DNA from: Caldilineaceae bacterium
GTDB taxonomy: Bacteria; Chloroflexota; Anaerolineae; Caldilineales; Caldilineaceae
DNA: 64,000 nt
NCBI GenBank assembly: GCA_022842065.1
Contig: JALHQH010000016.1
Span: forward strand, 1 to 64,000
Direction: 5' to 3'
Part shown: positions 5,463 to 13,451 of the stretch, one piece after another
Layout of the letters: each line of letters opens with the position of its first letter
How positions within the stretch are numbered: the stretch's first letter is position 1
Program-made: the position numbers and the translations under genes
The notes under the pieces: model-generated
The model's database searches: none
What the model was told of the DNA's origin: nothing
The model's input: only the letters and a program-made list of their open reading frames with translations

Positions 5463-8437
5463 GCAACGATCTCACCCTTGCCCAACGGCTGGAACAGGCC
5501 GGCGGCAGCGCGGCCCAAAGCTGGATTATTACGGAGATGTTGCTTAATGCCTACCCGCCGGTTATCCGCGAAAGCGTAATCGCAGCGGGAGTGCCCCATT
5601 GGTTTACGGCGGAGATTCTAGCTGTGTTGCTTGATCTATTGGCGGAAGAGGCGCAAGAACGTTACACTGCGTTACAACAGCTTTCGCTTGTGCAGCCTTT
5701 CGGCGGTCTCGGCTGCACACTCCATGATTTAACGCGCAATGGCATCTTGAGAAATTTGGTAACAGAACAGCGCGCTCTGCTACAGCGCTACAGCGAAAAG
5801 CTGTTGACTTACTTTACCCCCAGCGACGATCCACAACGCGAAGTAGAGCGCATCTATCATCTGCTGATCGTCAATTCAGACGACGGACGTAGCGTATTGC
5901 AGCAAATCGCTCGTTTGTGGCGTGGAAGGGGTGAATTCGCCGCAGTTGAAAATCTGTTACGCCACTACCGTGAGTTGATCGAACTAGGTAGGTTGACGCA
6001 TGAGCATCAGATAGTGTTAGAACAGCAGGAATATTGGACTGTTGTTGCGCTGGCCGATTATGGTAAACGGGAAAAGGATGATCAAAGCGTACGCAAAGCC
6101 ATCGAACGCTTTGCCCCCCCTGATAAACTTGCATCTCTGTTGGCTGATGGGCCAACCAAGTGGCGTGAGCAAGTTGATAACTACAAACAGGACTATGTGC
6201 TCGCACAACTTGAAGGCGCACGCACGGCCGGCGACCTAGAGCGCCAACCGTTTTGGATGGCCGAACTAGCGACTATCCAACGTGAGCAGGATCAGCTAGA
6301 AACGGCTTTACAAGGGCTAAACGAAGCGTTGTCCTCATTCCCTAATAACGCCAGGACATTAGCTCAACGTGGAGTGACCTATCTGCTGCTAGCGCGGTAT
6401 GAGGAAGCGTTGGCCGACTTTGACCGTGCCATTGCGTTGGATGAGAAAGACGCCTGGGCGATTGCCCGTCGTGGAGTGACCTATCGGTCACTGGGGCGGT
6501 ATGAGGAAGCGTTGGCTGACTTTGACCGTGCCAGTGTGTTGGATGAGAAGGACACCTGGGCGATTGTCCGTCGTGGTGAGACTTATCGGTCGCTGGCGCG
6601 GTATGAGGAAGCGTTGGCTGACTTCGACCGTGCCAGTGCGTTGGATGAGAAAGATGCCTGGGCGATTGCCCGTCGAGGTGAGACTTATCGGTCACTGGGG
6701 CGGGATGAGGAAGCGTTGGCCGACTTCGACCGTGCCATTGCGTTGGATGAGAAGGACGCCTGGGCGCTTGCCCGTCGTGGAGTGACCTATCTGCTGCTAG
6801 CGCGGGATGAGGAAGCGTTGGCCGACTTTGACCGTGCCATTGCGTTGGATGAGAAGGATGCCTGGGCGCTTGCCCGTCGTGGAGTAACCTATCGGTCACT
6901 GGGGCGGTATGAGGAAGCGTTGGCTGACTTTGACCGTGCCATTGCGTTGGATGAGAAGAACGCCTGGGCGTTTGCCTGGCGAGGGCAGGTCTATCAGTCA
7001 CTGAAGCGGTATGAGGAAGCATTGACGGACTTTGAACGCGCCATTGCGTTGGATGAGAAGGATGCTTGGGCGATTGCGCAGCGTGGGGAGACCTATCGGT
7101 TACTGAAGCGGTATGAGGAAGCGTTGGCAGATCTTGATCGATCCATCGAGTTGAATGAGAAGTATGCTTCAGCGATTGCCTGGCGTGGTGAGACCTATCG
7201 CTTGCTGGCGCGGTATGAGGAAGCGTTGGCCGACTTTGATCGTGCCATTGCGTTGGATGAGAAGTACGCCTGGGCGATTGCCCGCCGTGGACAGGTGTAT
7301 CAGTCACTGAAGCGGTATGAGGAAGCGTTAGCGGACTTTGATCGTGCTATTACGTTGGATGAGAAATATGTCTGGTCGATTGCCCAACGTGGGGAGACCT
7401 ATCGCTTACTGAAGCGGTATGAGGAAGCGTTGGCAGACTTTGACCTTGCCATCGGGTTGAATGAGAAGTACGCCTGGGCGATTGCCAGCCGTGGACAGGT
7501 GTATCATTCATTAAAGCGATATGAGTCTGCGCTGGCCGACTTTGACCGCGCCATCAAGTTGGATGAGAAGTTCGCCTGGGCGATCACCAGCCGTGGACAG
7601 GTGTATCAGTCACTGAAACGGTATGAGGAAGCGTTGGCGGACTTTGACCAGGCCATCAAGTTGGATGAGAAGGATGCCTGGGCGTTTGCCCAGCGCGGGT
7701 TGATCTATGGGGTGCTGGCGCGGTATGAGGAAGCGTTGGCGGACTTTGACCAGGTCATCAAGTTGGATGAGAAGTTCGCCTGGGCGTATGTCGGTCGAGG
7801 ATCGTTGTATCAATCATTCAAGCGATATGAGGAAGCGTTGGTGGACTTTGACCGAGCCATCGGATTGGATGAGAAGAATGCCTGGGTCCTTGCTGGTCGT
7901 GGATTCGTTTATTTATTGACAAAACGTGATACGCAAGCGTTAGCCGACTTTGATCTTGCCCTTTCGATTGAAGAAAATGACGAGTGTCGCTACGGTCGTG
8001 GCCTTCTCTATACAGTACTAAATAACAAAGAAATGGCGCATTCAGATATTATACGTGCCATTGAGCTAGCTAATATTGACTGCGCTAAAGATCCACAGAA
8101 CTGGCAGAATACACTGAATTTAATGCTTTACCATCTGGTTGCTGGGGATAACAACGCTGCAAAAATTTTTTTGCAGGAAGCGTTTAATGGAAATGCATCG
8201 GTTTCAAGTTTGCAGGAAGCGGTTCAAGATTTAGAAGAGTTGTTAATTGTACTTCCTGACCATGCGCAAGCTCCTGTCTTCCTGGCGCAGATAAAAACGC
8301 ACTTGAAAAACCTGACTCATGCTGAACCAAGCCACTTAATAACAATGGCGGCTGATCCGAATATCCAACACGAGATGGATCAAATCGCTGCCGAATTTTC
8401 TGTAACGGAAGCTGATGGATTAGATAAATTACCATAA
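5459..8437 (+). CDS. Winged-helix plus TPR sensor protein (STAND-like, sensor half)
   Basis: A 992-aa protein with a start overlapping the NTPase gene's stop. Residues 1-160 look like the winged-helix/arm segment that follows the ATPase in STAND proteins (AEILAVLLDLLAEE, QPFGGLGCTLHDLTR, LLQRYSEKLLTYF). About 160-300 is an all-helical linker with EYWTVVALADYG. Residues 308-817 hold fifteen nearly identical 34-residue TPRs plus a degenerate sixteenth; a helical cap follows (NLMLYHLVAGDNN). In STAND proteins the TPR array usually senses the trigger. The helical linker, TPR array and cap are clearly homologous to the solitary protein at 10704-12173. The DNA repeats are far more uniform than function needs, suggesting recent expansion. 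Confidence 0.88.
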   Translation: MSNDLTLAQRLEQAGGSAAQSWIITEMLLNAYPPVIRESVIAAGVPHWFTAEILAVLLDLLAEEAQERYTALQQLSLVQPFGGLGCTLHDLTRNGILRNLVTEQRALLQRYSEKLLTYFTPSDDPQREVERIYHLLIVNSDDGRSVLQQIARLWRGRGEFAAVENLLRHYRELIELGRLTHEHQIVLEQQEYWTVVALADYGKREKDDQSVRKAIERFAPPDKLASLLADGPTKWREQVDNYKQDYVLAQLEGARTAGDLERQPFWMAELATIQREQDQLETALQGLNEALSSFPNNARTLAQRGVTYLLLARYEEALADFDRAIALDEKDAWAIARRGVTYRSLGRYEEALADFDRASVLDEKDTWAIVRRGETYRSLARYEEALADFDRASALDEKDAWAIARRGETYRSLGRDEEALADFDRAIALDEKDAWALARRGVTYLLLARDEEALADFDRAIALDEKDAWALARRGVTYRSLGRYEEALADFDRAIALDEKNAWAFAWRGQVYQSLKRYEEALTDFERAIALDEKDAWAIAQRGETYRLLKRYEEALADLDRSIELNEKYASAIAWRGETYRLLARYEEALADFDRAIALDEKYAWAIARRGQVYQSLKRYEEALADFDRAITLDEKYVWSIAQRGETYRLLKRYEEALADFDLAIGLNEKYAWAIASRGQVYHSLKRYESALADFDRAIKLDEKFAWAITSRGQVYQSLKRYEEALADFDQAIKLDEKDAWAFAQRGLIYGVLARYEEALADFDQVIKLDEKFAWAYVGRGSLYQSFKRYEEALVDFDRAIGLDEKNAWVLAGRGFVYLLTKRDTQALADFDLALSIEENDECRYGRGLLYTVLNNKEMAHSDIIRAIELANIDCAKDPQNWQNTLNLMLYHLVAGDNNAAKIFLQEAFNGNASVSSLQEAVQDLEELLIVLPDHAQAPVFLAQIKTHLKNLTHAEPSHLITMAADPNIQHEMDQIAAEFSVTEADGLDKLP
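6380..7909 (+). repeat. Tandem 102-bp repeats encoding TPRs
   Basis: Fifteen direct repeats of exactly 102 bp (34 codons) in the TPR gene; each unit carries YEEALADFDRAI-LDEK-AW or a close variant. Neighbouring units are nearly identical in DNA, so copy number is likely to vary between strains and may be collapsed in short-read assemblies. Confidence 0.95.
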
Positions 8438-8456
8438 CGTTTGCAAAGGATACGCC

Positions 8457-8714
8457 ATGAACGAACTGCTGATTCCGCTCACGATTGAACCATTGGAAGA
8501 AGGCGGCTATTTAGCGATAAGTCCCACTTGGGACGATCTACTTGCGCAGGGCCGCACGAGTGCTGAGACTTTAGAAATCGCGCAAGATGTGGCAAGAGAG
8601 CTGATCGAATCCTACATTCAATATGGTGATCCACTGCCGGCGATGATTCAAGATCTGTTGACGCAAAAACACCTGCTATTTTATACCCCAATTACCGTTC
8701 CGCTAATGGCATGA
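8457..8714 (+). CDS. HicB-like (UPF0150) small protein
   Basis: An 85-aa protein with the HicB/UPF0150 partial RNase H-like fold pattern: LLIPLTIEPLEEGGYLAISP followed by LLAQGRTSAETLEIAQDVARELIESYI. HicB proteins are usually antitoxins for HicA mRNA interferases, but no HicA is seen beside it and the protein lacks a C-terminal DNA-binding domain. It starts 20 bases after the TPR gene and may be co-transcribed with the STAND-like operon. Its 3' end overlaps the convergent gene at 8681-8977 by 34 bases. Confidence 0.75.
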   Translation: MNELLIPLTIEPLEEGGYLAISPTWDDLLAQGRTSAETLEIAQDVARELIESYIQYGDPLPAMIQDLLTQKHLLFYTPITVPLMA

Positions 8715-8977
8715 GCATCACCCCTCCGAATGCCTAGCCATTGCCGCCCCCGAATGTCAAGGACTGGACGGCTAGTGTGGAGAAAATAAAATTCACGCAT
8801 CGGGTGTTGCTTATGATAACGCCGATAAGTCGCCATGGCGCTGCTGCCATCACTGCATAATTCGATCACAACAAGTTGATCAAGCTGCCGCTGCTGATCT
8901 GGTGTAGTGTGGGCCGCCAGCGTTTCAACGACTAGCCATTGATCGGGATAAGCCCGACGAATTTCCGTCCATTGCAT
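8681..8977 (-). CDS. Conserved hypothetical protein (about 100 aa)
   Basis: A 98-aa protein of a family often seen in cyanobacteria and Chloroflexota. Recognisable parts are the opening MQWTEIRRAYPDQWLVVE, a middle VVIELCSDGSSAM-TYRRYHKQHP, and the end REFYFLHTSRPVLDIRGRQW. Elsewhere the gene commonly precedes a retropepsin-like aspartic protease; none follows here. Function is unknown. It converges on and overlaps the HicB-like gene. Confidence 0.7.
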   Translation of the reverse strand: MQWTEIRRAYPDQWLVVETLAAHTTPDQQRQLDQLVVIELCSDGSSAMATYRRYHKQHPMREFYFLHTSRPVLDIRGRQWLGIRRGDAHAISGTVIGV

Positions 8978-9004
8978 CGGTTTGCCTCCGCTTTGTAACC
9001 TCCT

Positions 9005-9328
9005 TTATGCAATCCCCGCCAACCCATGCTTCTGCACCACATAGAGCAGCTTCAAGGCCGGCCCGCCGGGTTGCCGTTTGCCCCGTTCCCAGTCAGAGAC
9101 CAGATTTTTCGAGACATTGAGATAGGCGGCGAAGACCGGTTGGGAGACATGTTCGCGCTCGCGCAAAGCGCGAATTTCTTCGGGTTTCAACAGTTGGATG
9201 GGTTGCAGACACGCCTCATCAAATTCGCGCATGGTGACCTTGTTGATCGCGCCAATCTCGTGCAGCGCGGCCATGGTTTCATGGATCGCCCCTAATGCTT
9301 CTGAGCGGTACGGTTGTGGCATTGTCAT
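9005..9328 (-). CDS. higA: HigA-type antitoxin (HTH, NadS-like)
   Basis: A 107-aa DNA-binding protein with an N-terminal segment that contacts toxin and a C-terminal Xre-type helix-turn-helix: LKPEEIRALREREHVSQPVF, then LNVSKNLVSDWERGKRQPGG. This matches the HigA/NadS antitoxin group. It is the second gene of the pair; its start overlaps the toxin gene's end by 4 bases, the toxin-first order typical of higBA. It is expected to bind HigB and to repress the promoter at 9721-9759. Confidence 0.88.
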   Translation of the reverse strand: MTMPQPYRSEALGAIHETMAALHEIGAINKVTMREFDEACLQPIQLLKPEEIRALREREHVSQPVFAAYLNVSKNLVSDWERGKRQPGGPALKLLYVVQKHGLAGIA

Positions 9329-9693
9329 ATCTTCACCTCGACTAAGGATTTATTCTCCAGCAATCGCTCAAGCTGAGCCTCTGTGAGCGCCAGTAATTCC
9401 TTTGCGGCTTTTTTGTAGATCTCTTCTTCATGCTTCTCCAGATTATCCTGATCGCTCTTGGCAAAGCCATAAACAAAGAAGGCTTTTTCACCATGCTTAA
9501 AGATAATGATCGTTCGATAGCCACCTGATTTTCCGTGGCCAGGTCGCGCGATTCTTTGTTTGATTATGCTGCCACCTAAATCAGCATCGATCAACCCGTT
9601 ATTTGCGCGCTGGATTGCATCTAGCAGGATTGCGTCGGGAATCTTTTCGCGTCGCGCAAAACGACTAAACCAAACATTCTTGAAAATACGCAA
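9325..9693 (-). CDS. higB: HigB/RelE-type toxin
   Basis: A 122-aa member of the RelE/ParE superfamily (COG4737-like). It has the marks of this subgroup: RFARREKIPDAILLDAI near the start, IKQRIARPGHGKSGGYRTII in the core, and FFVYGFAKSDQDNLEKHEEE with a Lys/Glu-rich C-terminal helix. Such toxins cleave mRNA on the ribosome. The chosen start is a TTG preceded by AAGAGGA; no better in-frame ATG exists. It is followed by, and overlaps, the HigA gene. Confidence 0.85.
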   Translation of the reverse strand: MRIFKNVWFSRFARREKIPDAILLDAIQRANNGLIDADLGGSIIKQRIARPGHGKSGGYRTIIIFKHGEKAFFVYGFAKSDQDNLEKHEEEIYKKAAKELLALTEAQLERLLENKSLVEVKI

Positions 9694-9720
9694 AGCATCC
9701 TCTTATCCTGTTGGTTAAAT

Positions 9721-9759
9721 GACAAAAACTATCATACAAGGTATGATAGTTTTTGTCAA
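9721..9759 (-). promoter_or_regulatory. higBA promoter overlapped by a palindromic operator
   Basis: A perfect palindrome with 17-bp arms (9721-9737, 9741-9757) coincides with a consensus promoter on the minus strand: TTGACA (9754-9759), 17-base spacer, TATGAT (9731-9736). This is the layout expected for autoregulation by the HigA complex. Confidence 0.8.
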
Positions 9760-9814
9760 CCGGTTTTATTTACTATCGCTTTGCGGAAAGACGATTAGAT
9801 ACGTTCTAGACCGA

Positions 9815-10387
9815 TTACGCTTTCGCCGGTTCGTAACAAAGCACCACAATCCCACAGTCGAACGCCTGTGCATGTTTCAATGTGAGGTTTTGTTTGCCCT
9901 CCAGCGCTTGGAAAATCGACAGCCCCTGCCCTATCGCCGCCGGGTTGACAAAGAGATGTAACTCATCAATCAACCCATGTTTGATCAGCCCGGCGACAAA
10001 CTCGGCACCACCGTAGGCGATGATATCTTTGCCTTCCTGCGCTTTCAGCTTGGTGATCTCCTCGCCGAGCTCCCCTTTGGCGAGGGTGGCGTTGGGCCAC
10101 GGTGATTCGTCAAGGGTGCGGGTAAAGACGACCTTGGGGGTGTCAGTAAAGGTCTTGCCGGCGGCCACCTGGGGGTCTTCCGGATTGGCCGCCACCGACG
10201 CCCAATAGGGAATGAAGCCTTCGGCCAACTTGCGTCCCATGACAATGCAATCCATCGCGTTGGTCAAATCGGTGACATATTGGGTTAACCCATCATCCCA
10301 GTTGAAGGACACCCAGTCCATTTCGCCGTTGGGGCCGCCAACATAGCCGTCAACGGTCGTTTGTACTTGCAATTTTAACTTACGCAT
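9815..10387 (-). CDS. Dihydrofolate reductase / RibD C-terminal family protein
   Basis: A 190-aa oxidoreductase of the RibD C-terminal/DHFR-like fold: MRKLKLQVQTTVDGYVGGPN at the start, NAMDCIVMGRKLAE in the middle, then DIIAYGGAEFVAGLIKHGLI and DELHLFVNPAAIGQG. Stand-alone members (YwjB/YyaP-like) bind NADPH and reduce small substrates that are mostly unknown. It has a GAGGAG ribosome site. It is monocistronic and independent of the TA pair. Confidence 0.88.
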   Translation of the reverse strand: MRKLKLQVQTTVDGYVGGPNGEMDWVSFNWDDGLTQYVTDLTNAMDCIVMGRKLAEGFIPYWASVAANPEDPQVAAGKTFTDTPKVVFTRTLDESPWPNATLAKGELGEEITKLKAQEGKDIIAYGGAEFVAGLIKHGLIDELHLFVNPAAIGQGLSIFQALEGKQNLTLKHAQAFDCGIVVLCYEPAKA

Positions 10388-10703
10388 CTGCTTGCTCTCC
10401 TCTTTTGCTGAAATTGTTGCGTGATGACGCTAGTATACACCAGGGCGCAGGGTTTGTCTTGAACAAAAACGACACGCGCTGGCCTTCACCTTGGCCGGCA
10501 CTGCGCTTAGATTTTCTGCCACCGCCCAGGAAACCCTAAGATCCATTCCACCCAGCTGCGCCATTTCGCTGAAAATTGTTGGAAACGGAGGGCAGTGCTA
10601 CAATAAAAGCAGCTAACCCCCGAACCAGATCACCATTTCTGCAACGACCAAGCTGGTGCCGAGTAATTGACGCCAGGTCACTGCCATACCAAGGACAGCT
10701 AAG
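10388..10703. other. Divergent intergenic region without gene
   Basis: 316 bases separate the reductase gene and the orphan TPR gene, which diverge. I see no tRNA, no NTPase remnant and no strong inverted repeat here; it holds only the two promoters, not clearly identifiable. Confidence 0.4.
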
Positions 10704-12173
10704 ATGAACAATCAGATCATGCAGGAGGAAGAGGTTGGGCACGTTGCGCTGCAAAGGCAAGCCCGCGCCTATCGTAGTGCCGGCAACTTCGCGGCGCTGG
10801 AAACGCTTTTACAAGCGTCCCGCGACTTAAGCGCACAGGGCCGGTTGGAACCGACCGCGCAGATTGAACTGGAAATACAGGAATATTGGACAGCCGAAGC
10901 GCTGGCCGCGCATGGCACAGACGCAGACGGGGCCACCGACGCCTTACGTAAAGCCTTGACCTACTTTACCCTACCTGCGCAACTATCGGCGCAATTCACC
11001 GATTCAGCCGAGGAATGGCCTACGCAGATTGACAGCCTCAAGCGCGCCTTTGTGGAGCAGCAACTTGCCGCGGCCCGCACTGCCGCTGACCAGACCCGCC
11101 AAGCCCTCTGGCTGGGTGAACTGGGGGACATGGTCAGTGACCAGGGGGACCTGGCCGCGGCGCAGCAGCACCTCGATGAAGCCTTGGCATTCGCACCCGA
11201 ACAGGCGCATCTCTGGGCCTACCGGGGCGAAATTCACCGCCAGCGCCGGCAATACGCGCCGGCCCTGGCTGACTTTACCCACGCGATCGCGTTGGACGAC
11301 CAGCATGCTTGGGCGCTTGCCAGCCGTGGCCAGCTCTATCTTGCCCTCGGCCGTGAGGAAGAGGCATTGGCGGATTTTGAGCGCGCCGTCGCGCTCGATC
11401 CGCTGCTGGCCTGGGCCTTCGCCGGCCGTGGCGAGTGTTACCGGCTCAACCAACGCTATCCGGAGGCGTTGGCTGACTTTGACCGTGCCATTGCCCTGGA
11501 TGGCGCGGATAGCGGGGCCTTTACGGGGCGCGGCCAAACCTATGTCGGGCTTGGCGACTATGAGCAAGCCATCGCCGACTTTACGCAAGCCTTGGACCTG
11601 GATGGTGAACACCTTGATGCCCTTTTGGCCAGGGGGGAGATTTATCTTTTACAGGAAGCGTTCGATCACGCCCTGTCCGACTTTGATCAGGTGCTGACGC
11701 TGGCACCGCAGCAGGCGTGGGCCAGTGGTCGGCGCAGTCTGATCCAGCGCCGGTTGGGGAATTATGAGCAAGCGCTGGCGGATCTTGAGCAGGCGTTAAA
11801 AAGCGAGCGCCATCCCCAACAGAGCTCCTGGTATCTATATTGTCGTGGTTTAATCCGGCTGCGCCGCGGCCAAGCCAACCCGGCGAACAAAGATTTCAAT
11901 GGGGCCCTCAAAGTTGCCGCCGCGCTCTATGATCAGGACAAAACCAGTCTCACTAACCAGTTCAACCTGATCTTATATGCCCTGGCGGCGCAACGTAAGG
12001 TTGAAGTTGCTAAACATCTGCCCCAACTGCTGGCAAAAATCGAATCCCGCCATTTTTTGAAGATGGCCCTCTTTTTGGTCAGTGATCTGCTGACGGTCAT
12101 GCCTGGTCAGGCGCAAGCCATCGCCATGCGTCAACAACTGCAAAAAGTTGCAGAGCGGTTTACGCCCGCGTAG
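10704..12173 (+). CDS. Orphan TPR protein, paralogue of the STAND sensor half
   Basis: A 489-aa protein aligning with the 992-aa sensor from its helical linker onward: both have LEIQEYWTAEALAAHG-type and QALWLGELGDM-type blocks, then TPRs with ALADFDRAIALD cores, and both end with an N-FNLILYAL-type cap. Here about seven TPRs are present and they differ normally from each other. The winged-helix part is missing and no NTPase gene is adjacent. It could be a free adaptor, a decoy for the same trigger, or the remnant of a lost second system. ATG has an AAGGACAG site upstream. Confidence 0.85.
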   Translation: MNNQIMQEEEVGHVALQRQARAYRSAGNFAALETLLQASRDLSAQGRLEPTAQIELEIQEYWTAEALAAHGTDADGATDALRKALTYFTLPAQLSAQFTDSAEEWPTQIDSLKRAFVEQQLAAARTAADQTRQALWLGELGDMVSDQGDLAAAQQHLDEALAFAPEQAHLWAYRGEIHRQRRQYAPALADFTHAIALDDQHAWALASRGQLYLALGREEEALADFERAVALDPLLAWAFAGRGECYRLNQRYPEALADFDRAIALDGADSGAFTGRGQTYVGLGDYEQAIADFTQALDLDGEHLDALLARGEIYLLQEAFDHALSDFDQVLTLAPQQAWASGRRSLIQRRLGNYEQALADLEQALKSERHPQQSSWYLYCRGLIRLRRGQANPANKDFNGALKVAAALYDQDKTSLTNQFNLILYALAAQRKVEVAKHLPQLLAKIESRHFLKMALFLVSDLLTVMPGQAQAIAMRQQLQKVAERFTPA

Positions 12174-12329
12174 TTTTGTGCCACAGTTGCCATCGGATGC
12201 CATTCTCTAGTTGACTGGTGCAGTACAGGCACGGCTCTTTTTTTGAGTGCTACCAAAGCAGCTTTGGCTATGTTGCGGTTTCGTCACCTTTAACAGACCT
12301 GGATTCCTCAGCGGAATAGACAAAAAGTG

Positions 12330-13262
12330 TCATTCATCCAATTTCACTGGTGTCTTAAACCCAGGAGGCTTTATCGCAAGAACCGAACAGGTAAGCTGGT
12401 CGAGAATGGTTTCGGCGGTATTGCCGATGATCAGTCCTGATATGCCAGTGCGGGCGACCGTTCCCATGACAACAAGATCCGCCCGCAACTCCGCTGCCAA
12501 TGATGCAATCAGCTTTTTAGCTGGTCCTTTTGGTAGGTGGAAAATGGGGGAGAGCCTATTATAGTCATCAGTGCCGATACGGTCACGCAACGCCTCACCA
12601 AGTCTGTTTAGTCCTTTTTTGTGGATCCACTGCTGATTTTGAACATGGGCGACGATCTCCTCATTTGAGATGTCTCCACGAGCCAACATGGCCTTTTCAG
12701 CAAAAGTTTCCCAGGCATGGACAAGATGCAAGGCGGCAGTGTCGGATCGCGCCAGGGCAGCGGCCCGATCAACTATTTCATCGTTGAGTGCTTGCTCTGA
12801 GGCGACTAATAGCAATGGATCGAAATCAACTGCCGCGAGAATACAGTTGTAGTTTGACTTTTCTGGCGATTTCATGAGCCATACCGGGCATGGGCATTTA
12901 CGCAACAGATGCATATCGTTGCTACCAAATAATTTTTTCAAAAAGTCGGGATTCTCTGCCGCCTTTATCACCAGATCATATGCATTGCGCAGTACAGCAC
13001 GAATCACCTCAAGGAAAGTCGTACCCTCTACTACATCGATTTGGATTTCTAGGCGATTTTGGTAAGGCTTAATCAAGGATTCTAACTTTTGCGTGTGGTA
13101 GTTCACTATGTCCGAACGATAAGCATCAGCAACAGGAAAAATCACCTCTATGACCGTCAGCCTTGCATGATTGTTTTCCGCAAAGGAGACCGCGCGCTCG
13201 ACCGCCGACACTTGATCTACCGACTCTTCGGCTACGTAAAGAACGTTCTTGAATGGTTTCAT
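12330..13262 (-). CDS. Universal stress protein, two-domain (UspE-like)
   Basis: A 310-aa tandem Usp protein. Domain 1 (1-135) begins MKPFKNVLYVAEES and lacks a clean ATP-binding GX2GX9GS motif; domain 2 (140-300) begins NCILAAVDFDP and ends with ADLVVMGTVARTGISGLIIG followed by NTAETILDQLTCSVLAIKP. The arrangement resembles E. coli UspE, which supports stress survival and motility. The ATG has a GGAGGT site. It ends the minus-strand stress block, downstream of the antiporter gene. Confidence 0.9.
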   Translation of the reverse strand: MKPFKNVLYVAEESVDQVSAVERAVSFAENNHARLTVIEVIFPVADAYRSDIVNYHTQKLESLIKPYQNRLEIQIDVVEGTTFLEVIRAVLRNAYDLVIKAAENPDFLKKLFGSNDMHLLRKCPCPVWLMKSPEKSNYNCILAAVDFDPLLLVASEQALNDEIVDRAAALARSDTAALHLVHAWETFAEKAMLARGDISNEEIVAHVQNQQWIHKKGLNRLGEALRDRIGTDDYNRLSPIFHLPKGPAKKLIASLAAELRADLVVMGTVARTGISGLIIGNTAETILDQLTCSVLAIKPPGFKTPVKLDE

Positions 13263-13451
13263 GTTGTACCTCCTCAGGACGATCTGTTCGTGTCAATGCG
13301 AATGTCTGATTCTTTGAATTTTACCACGGCATGTTTGAATGCTTTTTTATAGATGCCAATACGCCCAAGGATAGTCTCGTTAGAGTAACTCATCGGTAGC
13401 TACTGGGAAATGCCGCCGACCCATTTCCATCTCTATGCTCCCATCTTGCAT

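Noticed and set aside
6342..7307. 321-codon open frame on the minus strand across the TPR array
   Set aside because: It is the antisense of the 102-bp repeats, rich in Ser/His/Pro/Thr, and exists only because the repeat has no stop in that frame.
6380..7909. CRISPR-like regular repeats
   Set aside because: The repeats are contiguous 102-bp coding units without spacers and encode TPRs.
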